A DNA stretch of 64,000 bases, taken from the NCBI GenBank assembly GCA_002305805.1, contig DBQY01000009.1:79762-143761 (forward strand), given 5' to 3'. Source of the stretch: Atopobium sp. UBA1382 (lineage in GTDB: Bacteria; Actinomycetota; Coriobacteriia; Coriobacteriales; Atopobiaceae). A program made the translations under genes and the position numbers. The notes under the pieces are model-generated. The model was not told where the DNA came from and ran no database searches. It saw nothing but the letters and a program-made list of their open reading frames with translations. Of the stretch, positions 1 to 8,345 are shown one piece after another. Within the stretch, counting starts at the first letter, position 1; every line of letters starts with the position of its first letter.

Positions 1-2907
1 GCCGGGCAGGTGGCCGCCCTCGCCGGGCTTGGCGCCCTGGGCCATCTTGATCTGGATCTCCATCGCGCTCGAGAGGTAGCGGCTCGTCACGCCGAAGCGC
101 CCCGAGGCCACCTGCTTGATCGCCGAGCATGCGGAGTCGCCGTTGGGAAGCGCCGTCTCGCGGGCCGGGTCCTCGCCGCCCTCGCCGGTGTTGGAGCGCC
201 CGTGCAGGCGGTTCATCGCGATGGCCAGACACTCGTGCTGCTCGCGGCTGATCGAGCCGTAGCTCATCGCACCGGTGTTGAAGCGACGCACGATCTTGCT
301 CGCGGGCTCCACCTCGTCGAGCGGCACCGGGGCGCCGGCGGGCGCAAATCCCATGAGGTCGCGCAGGGTGACGGCACGCCCGGGGCGGTGGACCCACGCG
401 GAGAACTCCTTGAAGAGGCCGTAGTCGCCCTCGCGGCAGGCGCGCTGCAGCAGGTAGATGGCCTTCGGGTCGATGAGGTGCTCCTCGCCGCCGGGCCGCC
501 ACTTGGTGAGGCCGAGCGTGGGGAGCTGGTCGGGCGCGGGCGAGGCCGCCTGGGCGCGCGCCGCGGCGGCGCGGGCGTCCAGCTCGCGCTGGAGGTCGGC
601 CACCGTGAGGCCGCCCACGCGGGTGGCCGTGAACGTGAAGTACTTCTCCACCAGCTCGTCGGAGAGGCCCAGGACCTCGAAGATCTGCGCGGAGTGGTAG
701 CCCTGCATCGTGGAGATGCCCATCTTGGACATGATCGAGACGATGCCCGCCGTGACGGCGCGGTCGTAGGCGGAGCAGGCCTCCTCGGGGGCGAGGGAGA
801 GCTCGCCGCGGGCGCAGAGGTCGGCAATGCAATCGTGGGCCAGGTAGGGGTAGATGCCGCTCGCCGAGTAGCCCACCAGGCTCGCGAAGTCGTGGGCGCA
901 GAGGGCGTCGCCGGTCTCCACCACGAGGTCGGCGCGGGTGCGCAGGCCACAGCGGATGAGGTGGTTGTGCACGCACCCGAGGGCCAGAAGCGACGGGATC
1001 GGCGTCTCGCCGGCGCCCGCGCGGTCGGAGATCACGACGATGTTGGCCCCGGAGCGCACGTCCCGCTCGGCCGCGCGGGCCAGCTCGTCGAGGGCGCGCT
1101 CGAGGGCACCGTCGCCGCCGTCCGACGGGTAGACCGCGCGCACCGTCTCCGCGCGGAAGCCCGCGCGGTCGATCGCGCGGATGCGCTCGAAGTCGGCCCG
1201 GGAGAGCATGGGGCCGGGCAGGCGCACGAGGCGGCAGGAGTCGCGGCAGTCCTCGAGGAGGTTGCCGTGGTTGCCGAGGTAGAGCACCGTGCTCGTGACG
1301 AGGCTCTCGCGCAGGGCGTCGATCGGCGGGTTGGTCACCTGGGCGAAGAGCTGGTTGAAGTAGTCGAAGAACGAGCGCGTCTTGGTGGAGAGGCAGGCGA
1401 GCGGCGCGTCCACGCCCATGGAGGCCAGCGGCACCGCGCCCTTCTCGGCCATCGGGCGCACGACCTCGTCCACGTCGTCGTAGTGCCAGCCGTAGGCGGC
1501 GAGGCGAGCGGCGAGTGGGGCGGGTGCGACGGGGGCCTCCTCGCGGGGGGCCTCCGGCAGGTCGGCGACGTCGATCGTCTCCTCGTCGAGCCAGTCTCGA
1601 TAGGGCTTCTCGCCCGCCAGGCGGTCACGGATCTCGTCGTTGCCCACGACGCGGCCGGCCACAGGGTCGACCTCGAGCATCTCGCCGGGGCCGAGGCAGC
1701 CCGTGCGCAGGATGTTGGCGGGCTCCACGTCGATGGTGCCCACCTCGGAGGCCAGGATCAGCCGGTCGTCGCGCGTCACGTAGTAGCGCGCGGGGCGCAG
1801 GCCGTTTCGGTCGAGCGCGGCGCCCAGCGTGCGCCCGTCGGTGAAGACGATCGCGGCGGGGCCGTCCCAGGGCTCCATGAGCATGGACTGGTAGGCATCG
1901 TAGGCGCGGCGCTTCTCGCTGAGTGCGGGGTTCTTGTCCCACGGCTCCGGCATCATGAGCGAGACCGCGCGGTCGAGGGGCCGCCCGTTCATGACGAGGA
2001 ACTCGAGCACGTTGTCCAGGATCGCGGAGTCCGAGCCCTCGCGGTTGATGATCGGCAGCACGCGCGCCAGGTCCGCGCCCAGCGCCGGCGAGTAGAGGCT
2101 CGGCTCGCGCGCGCGGATCCAGCTCACGTTGCCGCGCAGGGTGTTGATCTCGCCGTTGTGGATGATGTAGCGGTTGGGGTGCGCGCGCTCCCAGGAGGGC
2201 GTGGTGTTGGTGGAGTAGCGCGAGTGCACGAGGGCGAGCGCCGTCTCCACGGCTGCGTCGTTGAGGTCCAGGTAGAAGCGGCGCATCTGCGTGGCGACGA
2301 GCATGCCCTTGTAGACGATCGTGCGGCTGGACATGCTGCAGACGTAGAAGATCTTGCCGTCGAGCGCGGGCGTGGCGTCCGCGGCGCGCTCGATCGTGCG
2401 ACGGCAGACGTAGAGGCGGCGCTCGAAGTCGAGGCCGCGCGCCACGTCCTCCGGACGGCGCAGGAACGCCTGGTAGATCGTGGGCATGCAGGCGCGCGCC
2501 GTGGAGCCGAGGTCGTGCGGGTCCACCGGCACCTCGCGCCAGAACATGAGCGGCACGCCGCACTCCGCGCAGCCCCGCTCGAAGACCTGGCGCGCCGCCG
2601 TGACGCCCGCGGGGTCGTCATGCGGCAGGAAGAGCATGGCCACGCCGTAGTCGCCCTCGTCGGGCAGGAGCTGGCCCTCCTTCTGCGCCTCCTTGCGGAA
2701 GAAGCGGTGCGGCAGCTGGAAGAGCACGCCCGCGCCGTCGCCGGTGTTCTTCTCAAGGCCCTTGCCGCCGCGGTGCTCGAGGTTCACGAGCACCGAGAGC
2801 GCGTCGTCGAGCGTCTGGTGGCTGCGGACGCCGTGCAGGTGCGCGATGGCGCCGATGCCGCAGGCGTCGTGCTCGTACTCGGCGCGATAGAGGCCGTTTC
2901 TGCTCAT
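1..2907 (-). CDS. gltB: Glutamate synthase large subunit, 3' end cut by window edge
   Basis: Large subunit of glutamate synthase, which moves the amide nitrogen of glutamine onto 2-oxoglutarate to make two glutamates. The first 969 codons are visible; the rest lies beyond the left edge. A 15-residue propeptide precedes DACGIGAIAHLHG, where Cys16 is the expected N-terminal nucleophile of the class II amidotransferase domain (to about residue 420). The central domain follows, and the FMN-binding synthase barrel begins near residue 873 with RRFNTGAMSYGSISREQHE. The iron-sulfur cysteines of the family lie outside the window. The ATG is preceded by GAGGGGAG at good spacing. Family assignment is certain; whether a small subunit gene follows cannot be seen. 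Confidence 0.97.
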   Translation of the reverse strand, partial: MSRNGLYRAEYEHDACGIGAIAHLHGVRSHQTLDDALSVLVNLEHRGGKGLEKNTGDGAGVLFQLPHRFFRKEAQKEGQLLPDEGDYGVAMLFLPHDDPAGVTAARQVFERGCAECGVPLMFWREVPVDPHDLGSTARACMPTIYQAFLRRPEDVARGLDFERRLYVCRRTIERAADATPALDGKIFYVCSMSSRTIVYKGMLVATQMRRFYLDLNDAAVETALALVHSRYSTNTTPSWERAHPNRYIIHNGEINTLRGNVSWIRAREPSLYSPALGADLARVLPIINREGSDSAILDNVLEFLVMNGRPLDRAVSLMMPEPWDKNPALSEKRRAYDAYQSMLMEPWDGPAAIVFTDGRTLGAALDRNGLRPARYYVTRDDRLILASEVGTIDVEPANILRTGCLGPGEMLEVDPVAGRVVGNDEIRDRLAGEKPYRDWLDEETIDVADLPEAPREEAPVAPAPLAARLAAYGWHYDDVDEVVRPMAEKGAVPLASMGVDAPLACLSTKTRSFFDYFNQLFAQVTNPPIDALRESLVTSTVLYLGNHGNLLEDCRDSCRLVRLPGPMLSRADFERIRAIDRAGFRAETVRAVYPSDGGDGALERALDELARAAERDVRSGANIVVISDRAGAGETPIPSLLALGCVHNHLIRCGLRTRADLVVETGDALCAHDFASLVGYSASGIYPYLAHDCIADLCARGELSLAPEEACSAYDRAVTAGIVSIMSKMGISTMQGYHSAQIFEVLGLSDELVEKYFTFTATRVGGLTVADLQRELDARAAAARAQAASPAPDQLPTLGLTKWRPGGEEHLIDPKAIYLLQRACREGDYGLFKEFSAWVHRPGRAVTLRDLMGFAPAGAPVPLDEVEPASKIVRRFNTGAMSYGSISREQHECLAIAMNRLHGRSNTGEGGEDPARETALPNGDSACSAIKQVASGRFGVTSRYLSSAMEIQIKMAQGAKPGEGGHLPG

Positions 2908-3283
2908 GGGACTCCCCTCGTTCGGTTCCAAGGGCGAGTCTACGGCGCGCCGCCGAGGGCCGAGAAAAGCGAGACGAACTTGCTACGCGCTCGCCACGAG
3001 CGCGTCTTCTGCCCGCCATACGCGAGAAGCGCTCCGGAAACGGCGGCGAAACCTGAGACATGACGGTTGTGTACACTTCAGCACGCACCGCGTTCTTCTC
3101 GCACGCCGTGTACCTGGGCTTTTGCAGCCGCGAAATGCCCCAACGGGCTTCAGTGGTGTACATAACCGTTCTCACCCACGTACGAGAGAACGACTGATCA
3201 CGGCAAAAGCCGGCTCAGCAGGTGAGCTCTCAGGCTCGAACTCGTACACTGGACGTAACAACAACTCGAGGAGAGGAAGCACC
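2908..3283. promoter_or_regulatory. 376-bp divergent intergenic region with clustered GTGTAC motifs
   Basis: This gap separates divergently read gltB and the zinc-ribbon gene. It contains an imperfect inverted repeat: 3063-3081 (ACGGTTGTGTACACTTCAG) and 3148-3169, whose reverse complement shares ACGGTT-TGTACAC. The hexamer GTGTAC or its complement GTACAC occurs four times, at about 3070, 3108, 3156 and 3244. I see no gene here. The arrangement looks like operators for one regulator serving one or both genes, but that is inference. Confidence 0.4.
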
Positions 3284-4009
3284 ATGTTCTGTGGGAACTG
3301 CGGCACCGAGCTCAAAGAGGGTGCCAGGTTCTGCCCCGGCTGCGGCGCCCCCGCACCCGCGCCCGTCGAGGACCTGGAATCGGGCGCCCCCGGCCCCGAG
3401 ACCCCGAAGCCGCGTCGGCGCCTTACGGCGCCGATCGTCGCCGCCCTCGTCGTGCTCGCCCTCGCGACCGCGTCCTCGGCCGCCTACCTGGTCTACGCGC
3501 TCGTGATCGACCCGATCCCGCCCAGGAACGAGCAGGGCGCCGACGCCCCTGCCGAGGAGGGGGAGGGCGCGTCCGAGCAGGGCGCCGACGCCGGGGAGCC
3601 CGCGGCGACCGAGGAGGCGCCCGCGGCGGAGCCGGAGCCCGAGCCGGAACCCGCCGTGACACACGACTTCGAGTGCGACGCCTTCTACGTGGACGTTCCC
3701 GACAGCTGGGTGAGAAGCGACGCCACTCCCGTTGACGGCGGACCGACATATTGGAAGGCGGTCGACAACGGTGACGGCTCCTACGCCTTCTCCTACAGCA
3801 GGGTAGTATTCTCCAATCCAACCGAGGGCTGGTCGGAGTACGAGACTGGCATTGCCGAGATATACGTCGGCGTGGCAGCACCGGGCAGTTGCAGCTACTT
3901 TGGCACCACCTCGGACGGACGCGATGTCTATGTTGGCGAGGCGAGCGCGGGGTTCCTGGCAAACAGCTACAACGGCCCCGACAGGCGTGCCGTCCTCACG
4001 CTCAGGTAG
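3284..4009 (+). CDS. Zinc-ribbon membrane-anchored protein with extracytoplasmic C-terminal domain
   Basis: A 241-residue protein of unknown function. The N-terminus is a zinc ribbon with two CxxC knuckles (CGNC at residues 3-6, CPGC at about 17-20), followed by a Pro-rich linker, a basic stretch (PKPRRR) and one transmembrane helix (about residues 48-71). An acidic, Ala/Pro/Glu-rich spacer containing a (PE)n run leads to a roughly 110-residue domain containing FECDAFYVDVPDSW. The predicted topology is cytoplasmic zinc ribbon, outside C-terminal domain. RBS GAGGAGAGGAA precedes the ATG. The next gene downstream encodes a paralogue of the C-terminal two thirds, so the pair arose by duplication. 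Zinc-ribbon/TM/variable-domain proteins are common in Firmicutes and Coriobacteriia but their role is not established. Confidence 0.8.
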   Translation: MFCGNCGTELKEGARFCPGCGAPAPAPVEDLESGAPGPETPKPRRRLTAPIVAALVVLALATASSAAYLVYALVIDPIPPRNEQGADAPAEEGEGASEQGADAGEPAATEEAPAAEPEPEPEPAVTHDFECDAFYVDVPDSWVRSDATPVDGGPTYWKAVDNGDGSYAFSYSRVVFSNPTEGWSEYETGIAEIYVGVAAPGSCSYFGTTSDGRDVYVGEASAGFLANSYNGPDRRAVLTLR

Positions 4010-4048
4010 CGACTGCGGCCAACGACCCCCCCACCCAAAGGAGCGCCC

Positions 4049-4573
4049 ATGTCAGCAAGAAAGCTCGTCCCCTACATCCTCGCCGGCATCGGCGTGGGCC
4101 TGTGCCTGCTCGTCATCGCCTCGGCGGGACTCGTGGCCTACGACCGGGCAACCAGGCCCGCGCCGCAGGAGGTAGCTGCGCAGGGCGAACCCGCCGAGAA
4201 GGACGCGGATGTCCCCGCGGACGCCGCGGCGGCGACCGACGAGGCACCCGCACCAGAGCCGGAGCCCACACCTGAGCCCGAACCCGCACCCGCCGCGAGC
4301 CACTACTACGAGTGCGATTACTTCTACGTTGACGTGCCCGACTCCTGGCAGCAGGAGACCACCGCGGAGCAGTCGGGCGACGGGGAGTGGCGGTTCTACC
4401 ATCACGACGGTCAGTATCTCTATATGACGATCATCCTCACGGGCCCCGAGCCCCAGAGCGGACCCGACCACCACTGGCTCGTCGGCTCCACCTCGGACGG
4501 CACCCAGATCTGGGCCAACGACGCCGCCACCGGCTTCTTCGGCGAGGGCAAGGCATCGATCACGCTCAAGTAG
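4049..4573 (+). CDS. Membrane-anchored protein, paralogue of the upstream gene without zinc ribbon
   Basis: A 174-residue protein with a single N-terminal transmembrane segment (about residues 7-31), an Ala/Glu-rich then (PE)n-rich spacer (about 38-84), and a C-terminal domain with YYECDYFYVDVPDSWQQ near residue 86. That motif matches FECDAFYVDVPDSW of the preceding protein, and both end in a GFF/GFL-plus-LTLR/ITLK tail, so they are duplicates. It lacks the zinc ribbon. The gene starts 39 bp after its neighbour with RBS AAAGGAG, so the two are probably co-transcribed. Function is unknown; anchored secretion with the globular domain outside the membrane is inferred from the helix and low-complexity stalk. 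Confidence 0.8.
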   Translation: MSARKLVPYILAGIGVGLCLLVIASAGLVAYDRATRPAPQEVAAQGEPAEKDADVPADAAAATDEAPAPEPEPTPEPEPAPAASHYYECDYFYVDVPDSWQQETTAEQSGDGEWRFYHHDGQYLYMTIILTGPEPQSGPDHHWLVGSTSDGTQIWANDAATGFFGEGKASITLK

Positions 4574-4592
4574 CCACCTCGTCAGGAGAGCA

Positions 4593-4615
4593 CCCGGGGC
4601 GGCGTGCCGCCCGGG
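4593..4615. terminator. GC-rich hairpin between convergent genes
   Basis: GGGCGGC at 4597-4603 pairs with GCCGCCC at 4606-4612, extended by CCC/GGG on the outside with one bulged G. There is no T-run. It lies between the convergent zinc-ribbon pair and the CPBP protease gene. Confidence 0.45.
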
Positions 4616-4631
4616 CGAGAAGGGACCCGCC

Positions 4632-5573
4632 TCACAGCCCCGTCGGGGGCACGGGACGGCCGTCCCCCGCGTCGGCGAGGTCGGGGTCATCATCGGGGCG
4701 CGGGTCCCAGCCCTGCTCGAACGGCCCGGACGCCGGCAGCGGCGCCGTCTCGAGCAGCCCCCACGCATACGCCGCGGCCGGAGCGTAGAGTGCCACCAGC
4801 ACGAGGTAGACCATCACGAGGGACAGCCCCTGAAGCACGGCGAGCGCGCCCTCTCCCCCGCTCACGTAGGAGCCGATCGAGCCCTCGAGCCCACCCAGGA
4901 CCGCAACCAGCGCCAGGGGGAAGAAGTCGGCGAGGGCATGGAGCGCCACCACGCCGAGGAAGCTGCGCGTGCGCACGTAGACGGCACCGAGCACCAGGGC
5001 GATGCACGTTGTCTGCGCGGTCTTGAGCAGCATCTGGACAAGGGCCAGCACGTCGAGCCTCCCCTCCAGTGCAACGTGGGCCGCACCAAAGACCACGGAC
5101 GAGACGAGCACGGCCGTCACCACGCCGTTGCGCGCGGCGCCGCGGCCGGAGAGCAGGCCGCCGAGCAGCAGCACCCTGAAGAGCGCCTCCTCGTAGAGGC
5201 TCACGCTCACGCAGAGCAGCGCGACGCCCGCCAGGTCGGGCGCCCAGGTGGGCGAGATGGGCACCGTCTCCCCCGAGGCCGCGAGTCCCAGCAGGCTCAC
5301 CAGCTCGAACGCGCACAGTCCCAGGACGAGAAGGACCGGGTAGCGCCCCTCGCGCAGCGAGCGCCGCAGCCCCACGGCAGACGGGACCAGCGCCCGGCCG
5401 CCGCCGAGCAGGGCCACGAAAACGGAGACGAGCGCGAACAGCAGCAGGCGCTGCAGCGCCTGGTCGACGAGGTAGGGCGCGCCCGGAAAGCTCGGCACCG
5501 CCACGAGGGCGAGAAACCCGGCCACGGTGAACGCGATCGCCCAGCCCCGCCTGTGCGTCTTGATGAGCGCCAT
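4632..5573 (-). CDS. CPBP family intramembrane metalloprotease
   Basis: A polytopic membrane protein (313 residues, about eight hydrophobic segments) of the CAAX protease/bacteriocin-processing (CPBP, Abi) family. The diagnostic glutamate pair is in EEALFR at residues 128-133. The second motif is FGAAHVAL and the third is HALADFF, supplying the family's conserved histidines. Family members cleave substrates within the membrane or act in bacteriocin maturation and self-immunity; no bacteriocin gene is visible nearby, so its substrate is unknown. The C-terminal 30 residues are hydrophilic. It is a single gene, convergent with the membrane-anchored pair and divergent from the BMP-family gene. 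Confidence 0.88.
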   Translation of the reverse strand: MALIKTHRRGWAIAFTVAGFLALVAVPSFPGAPYLVDQALQRLLLFALVSVFVALLGGGRALVPSAVGLRRSLREGRYPVLLVLGLCAFELVSLLGLAASGETVPISPTWAPDLAGVALLCVSVSLYEEALFRVLLLGGLLSGRGAARNGVVTAVLVSSVVFGAAHVALEGRLDVLALVQMLLKTAQTTCIALVLGAVYVRTRSFLGVVALHALADFFPLALVAVLGGLEGSIGSYVSGGEGALAVLQGLSLVMVYLVLVALYAPAAAYAWGLLETAPLPASGPFEQGWDPRPDDDPDLADAGDGRPVPPTGL

Positions 5574-5667
5574 GTGAACCTCCCGTCACATCGCAAGGAT
5601 ACCCGTTGAGATCCCCCTCGATTCGCTACCATGAATGGGAACGGTCCCGCCCAGGAAGGGAGCCCTC

Positions 5668-7629
5668 ATGCTCGAGGACTACGCCAAGGCACGCAAGCTC
5701 GGACTCAAGCAGGTCGATCGTGACGTCGCGGCGGGACGCTACCCCTATCCCCCGGCACTCGACGACATCCTCAAGAACCAGGGCTACCAGGGAGAGGTCC
5801 CTATCGGCCTCACCGAGATCGACCTCTCCCTCATCGCGGGCACCAAGACGCGCGGGCGGCAGAACATGTTCTCGAGCGGCTTTCTGCCGATCGCCGAGCC
5901 CGGGTCGGAGTTCTCCTCCAAGTGGAGCGACCTCATCGACTCCCAGCGCGCCGAGGGCCTGCGCGACCCGATCGTGGTCTACGAGTACCTGCAGCGCTTC
6001 TACGTGCAGGAGGGCAACAAGCGCGTGTCCGTGTCGCGCTACCTGGGCATGCCCACGATCCTGGCCAACATCACGCGCGTGACGCCCATGCCCTCGGACG
6101 AGAAGGCCCTGCGCATCTATCACGAGTTCACGCGCTTCTACCGCGTGTGCCCCATCTACGGCATCATCTCCGACGAGGAGGGCTTCTACGCGCGCCTCGC
6201 CGCCCTGCTCGACCAGGACCTTCACGACGCGTGGCCCGACGACGTGGTGCGCGACCTGCGCTCGCTCTTCGACAGCTTCTCCGCCTCGTGGCACGCCCGC
6301 GGCGGTGACGCCCTCGACCTCCAGGTCGGCGACGCGCTGCTCACCTACATCACGATCTACGGCTTCGAGCACGCGCGCGGCCTCGCGCCCTCCCAGGTCG
6401 ACGCCGAGGTCGGCAAGATCTGGGGCGAGTTCGTGGTGACGCAGGGCGAGGGTGCCCGCGCCTACCTCGAGGACCCCTCGAAGGGCCACACCGCGCCGCT
6501 CCCCAAGCTCAAGAACATCGCCAAGGCCACCGTCCTGGCCAGGCCCTTCCGCGTGGCGTTCATCTACGACCGCAACCCCCTCTCGTCGGGATGGATCGCC
6601 CTACACGACCGAGGGCGCCAGAAGCTCGAGGCGCGTCTCGGGGGGACCGTCTCCACACGCGTCTTCACCGATCGCAGCTCGGACGCGGCGTTCGACCAGG
6701 CCGTCGAGGAGGCGATGCGCTACAAGGCGGACCTCGTGGTCACCTGCTCGCCCACGCAGATGCGCCAGACCACGCGCGCCGCCGTCGAGCACCCGGGACC
6801 CGCCTACCTCAACTGCTCGGTCAGCCTCTCCCACAGCGCGGTCCGTGGGTTCTACGGCCGCATGTACGAGGCCAAGTTCCTGCTCGGTGCCCTCGCGGCG
6901 AGCCTGGCCGGCCATCACAAGATCGGCTACGTGGCGGAGTCCCCGGTCTTCTCGACCGTCGCGGAGATCAACGCCTTCGCCATCGGGGCCGCCATGGTGG
7001 ACCCCTACGTCACCGTCTACCTCAAGTGGTTCTCCGCCAAGGACTACGACTGGCGGCGCGAGTTCCGCGAGGAGGGCGTCCACATCATCTCCGGGCGCGA
7101 CTACGCCAACCCGCTCGCGCCCCGCGAGTCCTGGGGCCTCTATCGCGTGGACGACGACGGCACCGAGACCCACCTCGCCGAGCCCGTCTGGAAGTGGGGC
7201 CGCTACTACGAGATGCTCGTCCGCTCCATCAGAAACGACACGTGGAAGAAGGAAGGCGAGAAGATCCAGGGGCAGTCCCTCAACTACTGGTGGGGCATGT
7301 CGGCCGGCGTGCTCGACGTCCGCCTCTCCGACGAGCTGCCGCGCGGTCAGCGCATGCTCGTCGACGTGCTGCGCCAGTCCGTGCTCTCCGGGCGCGTTCA
7401 CCCGTTCACGGGCGAGCTCGTGGCCCAGGGCGGCGACGTGGTGCAGGGCCCGGAGGCGGGCCGTCTCACGAGCGAGCAGATCGTGCGCATGCGCTGGCTC
7501 AACGAGAACGTGGTGGGTCGCCTGCCCGAGCAGCGCGAGCTCGACCGCGACGGCCTCGTCGAGGTCGAGGTCGCCGGCGTGATCCCGGTGGACCCCGCCA
7601 CGGTGCTGCTCAAGGACACGAGCCGCTAG
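5668..7629 (+). CDS. BMP/PnrA-family ligand-binding protein with ParB-like N-terminal domain, apparently cytoplasmic
   Basis: 653 residues. The C-terminal half (about residues 293-650) resembles the basic membrane protein (BMP/PnrA/Med) periplasmic-binding fold: VAFIYDRNPLSSGW, then ADLVVTCSPTQM, then KIGYVAESPVFSTVAEINAFAIGA. The N-terminal half contains VYEYLQRFYVQEGNKRVSVSR (EGNKRV at 115-120), a motif of ParB/sulfiredoxin-type domains. No signal peptide or lipobox is present, so unlike canonical BMP nucleoside receptors it should stay in the cytoplasm; no permease or ATPase gene is adjacent. I chose the ATG at 5668 because AAGGGAG lies 6 nt upstream; an in-frame ATG at 5635 has no ribosome binding site. 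A metallophosphoesterase gene follows 11 bp downstream. Function is unknown; a sensor or regulator is one possibility. Confidence 0.75.
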   Translation: MLEDYAKARKLGLKQVDRDVAAGRYPYPPALDDILKNQGYQGEVPIGLTEIDLSLIAGTKTRGRQNMFSSGFLPIAEPGSEFSSKWSDLIDSQRAEGLRDPIVVYEYLQRFYVQEGNKRVSVSRYLGMPTILANITRVTPMPSDEKALRIYHEFTRFYRVCPIYGIISDEEGFYARLAALLDQDLHDAWPDDVVRDLRSLFDSFSASWHARGGDALDLQVGDALLTYITIYGFEHARGLAPSQVDAEVGKIWGEFVVTQGEGARAYLEDPSKGHTAPLPKLKNIAKATVLARPFRVAFIYDRNPLSSGWIALHDRGRQKLEARLGGTVSTRVFTDRSSDAAFDQAVEEAMRYKADLVVTCSPTQMRQTTRAAVEHPGPAYLNCSVSLSHSAVRGFYGRMYEAKFLLGALAASLAGHHKIGYVAESPVFSTVAEINAFAIGAAMVDPYVTVYLKWFSAKDYDWRREFREEGVHIISGRDYANPLAPRESWGLYRVDDDGTETHLAEPVWKWGRYYEMLVRSIRNDTWKKEGEKIQGQSLNYWWGMSAGVLDVRLSDELPRGQRMLVDVLRQSVLSGRVHPFTGELVAQGGDVVQGPEAGRLTSEQIVRMRWLNENVVGRLPEQRELDRDGLVEVEVAGVIPVDPATVLLKDTSR

Positions 7630-7640
7630 GAGGCGCCAAC

Positions 7641-8282
7641 GTGAGGATCCTCTGCATAGCCGACGAGGAGGAGGGCTGGCTCTACGACCACTGGGACGCC
7701 GAGCGCGTCTCCGGCATCGACCTGATCGTCTCCTGCGGCGACCTACCCGCCGTGTACCTCGAGCACATCGTGACCCTCGCCAACGTGCCGCTGCTCTACG
7801 TGCCGGGCAACCACGACACCGCCTACGACCGCCATGCGCCCGAGGGCTGCGTCTCCATCGACGGCCACCTGCGCGACTTCCACGGCCTGCGCATCATGGG
7901 ACTCGGCGGCTCCATTCGCTACAACGACCAGGTCTACGGCTTCACGGAGCCCGAGATGGCGAGAAGGGCCGCGCGGATGGCGCTGCTCGCCCAGGCCTCG
8001 GGCGGGGTCGACCTGGTCGTGACCCATGCGCCGGTGCGCGGCTACGGCGACCTCGACGACCTGCCGCACCGCGGCTTCGACGCCCTGGGTCGCCTGCTCG
8101 AGCGCACGTGCCCGCGCTATCTTGTGCACGGGCACGTCCACCTCACCTACGGCCGCATCGAGCGCGTGCGCGAGCACCCCTGCGGCACCACGATCGTCAA
8201 CGCCTACGGCTCGCACGTCATCGAGATTCCCGACGGGGATATTCCCCAGCGCAGCGGCCTCTTCCGCCCCGAGAGCGTTTAG
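7641..8282 (+). CDS. Calcineurin-like metallophosphoesterase
   Basis: 213 residues, GTG start directly after TAGGAGG, which overlaps the stop of the preceding gene, so the two form an operon. Metallophosphoesterase motifs are present: SCGDLP, PGNHDT, THAPVRGYGD and HGHVH. The usual first motif D-x-H is replaced by ADEEEG at residues 6-11, so one metal ligand may be an acidic residue. The family covers phosphodiesterases and protein or nucleotide phosphatases; the substrate cannot be read from the sequence. Coupling with the cytoplasmic BMP/ParB-like protein suggests a shared nucleotide-related task. Confidence 0.82.
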   Translation: MRILCIADEEEGWLYDHWDAERVSGIDLIVSCGDLPAVYLEHIVTLANVPLLYVPGNHDTAYDRHAPEGCVSIDGHLRDFHGLRIMGLGGSIRYNDQVYGFTEPEMARRAARMALLAQASGGVDLVVTHAPVRGYGDLDDLPHRGFDALGRLLERTCPRYLVHGHVHLTYGRIERVREHPCGTTIVNAYGSHVIEIPDGDIPQRSGLFRPESV

Positions 8283-8311
8283 CGGCGGCACGACCGAAGC
8301 CGCGCCGCCGC
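8282..8311. terminator. Hairpin between convergent genes
   Basis: GCGGCGGC at 8282-8289 pairs perfectly with GCCGCCGC at 8304-8311. It sits directly after the phosphoesterase stop and before the convergent galK end. There is no T-run. Confidence 0.4.
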
Positions 8312-8345
8312 CCAAAGAACTCGTTGGCGAGACGAGCCGTGTCGC

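Noticed and set aside
10..3063. A 1017-codon open frame opposite gltB, and many similar long frames opposite other genes
   Set aside because: They are antisense shadows typical of GC-rich DNA. Their translations are repetitive and rich in Arg, Ala and His, show no family motif and lack ribosome binding sites, whereas the opposite strand carries well-conserved proteins.
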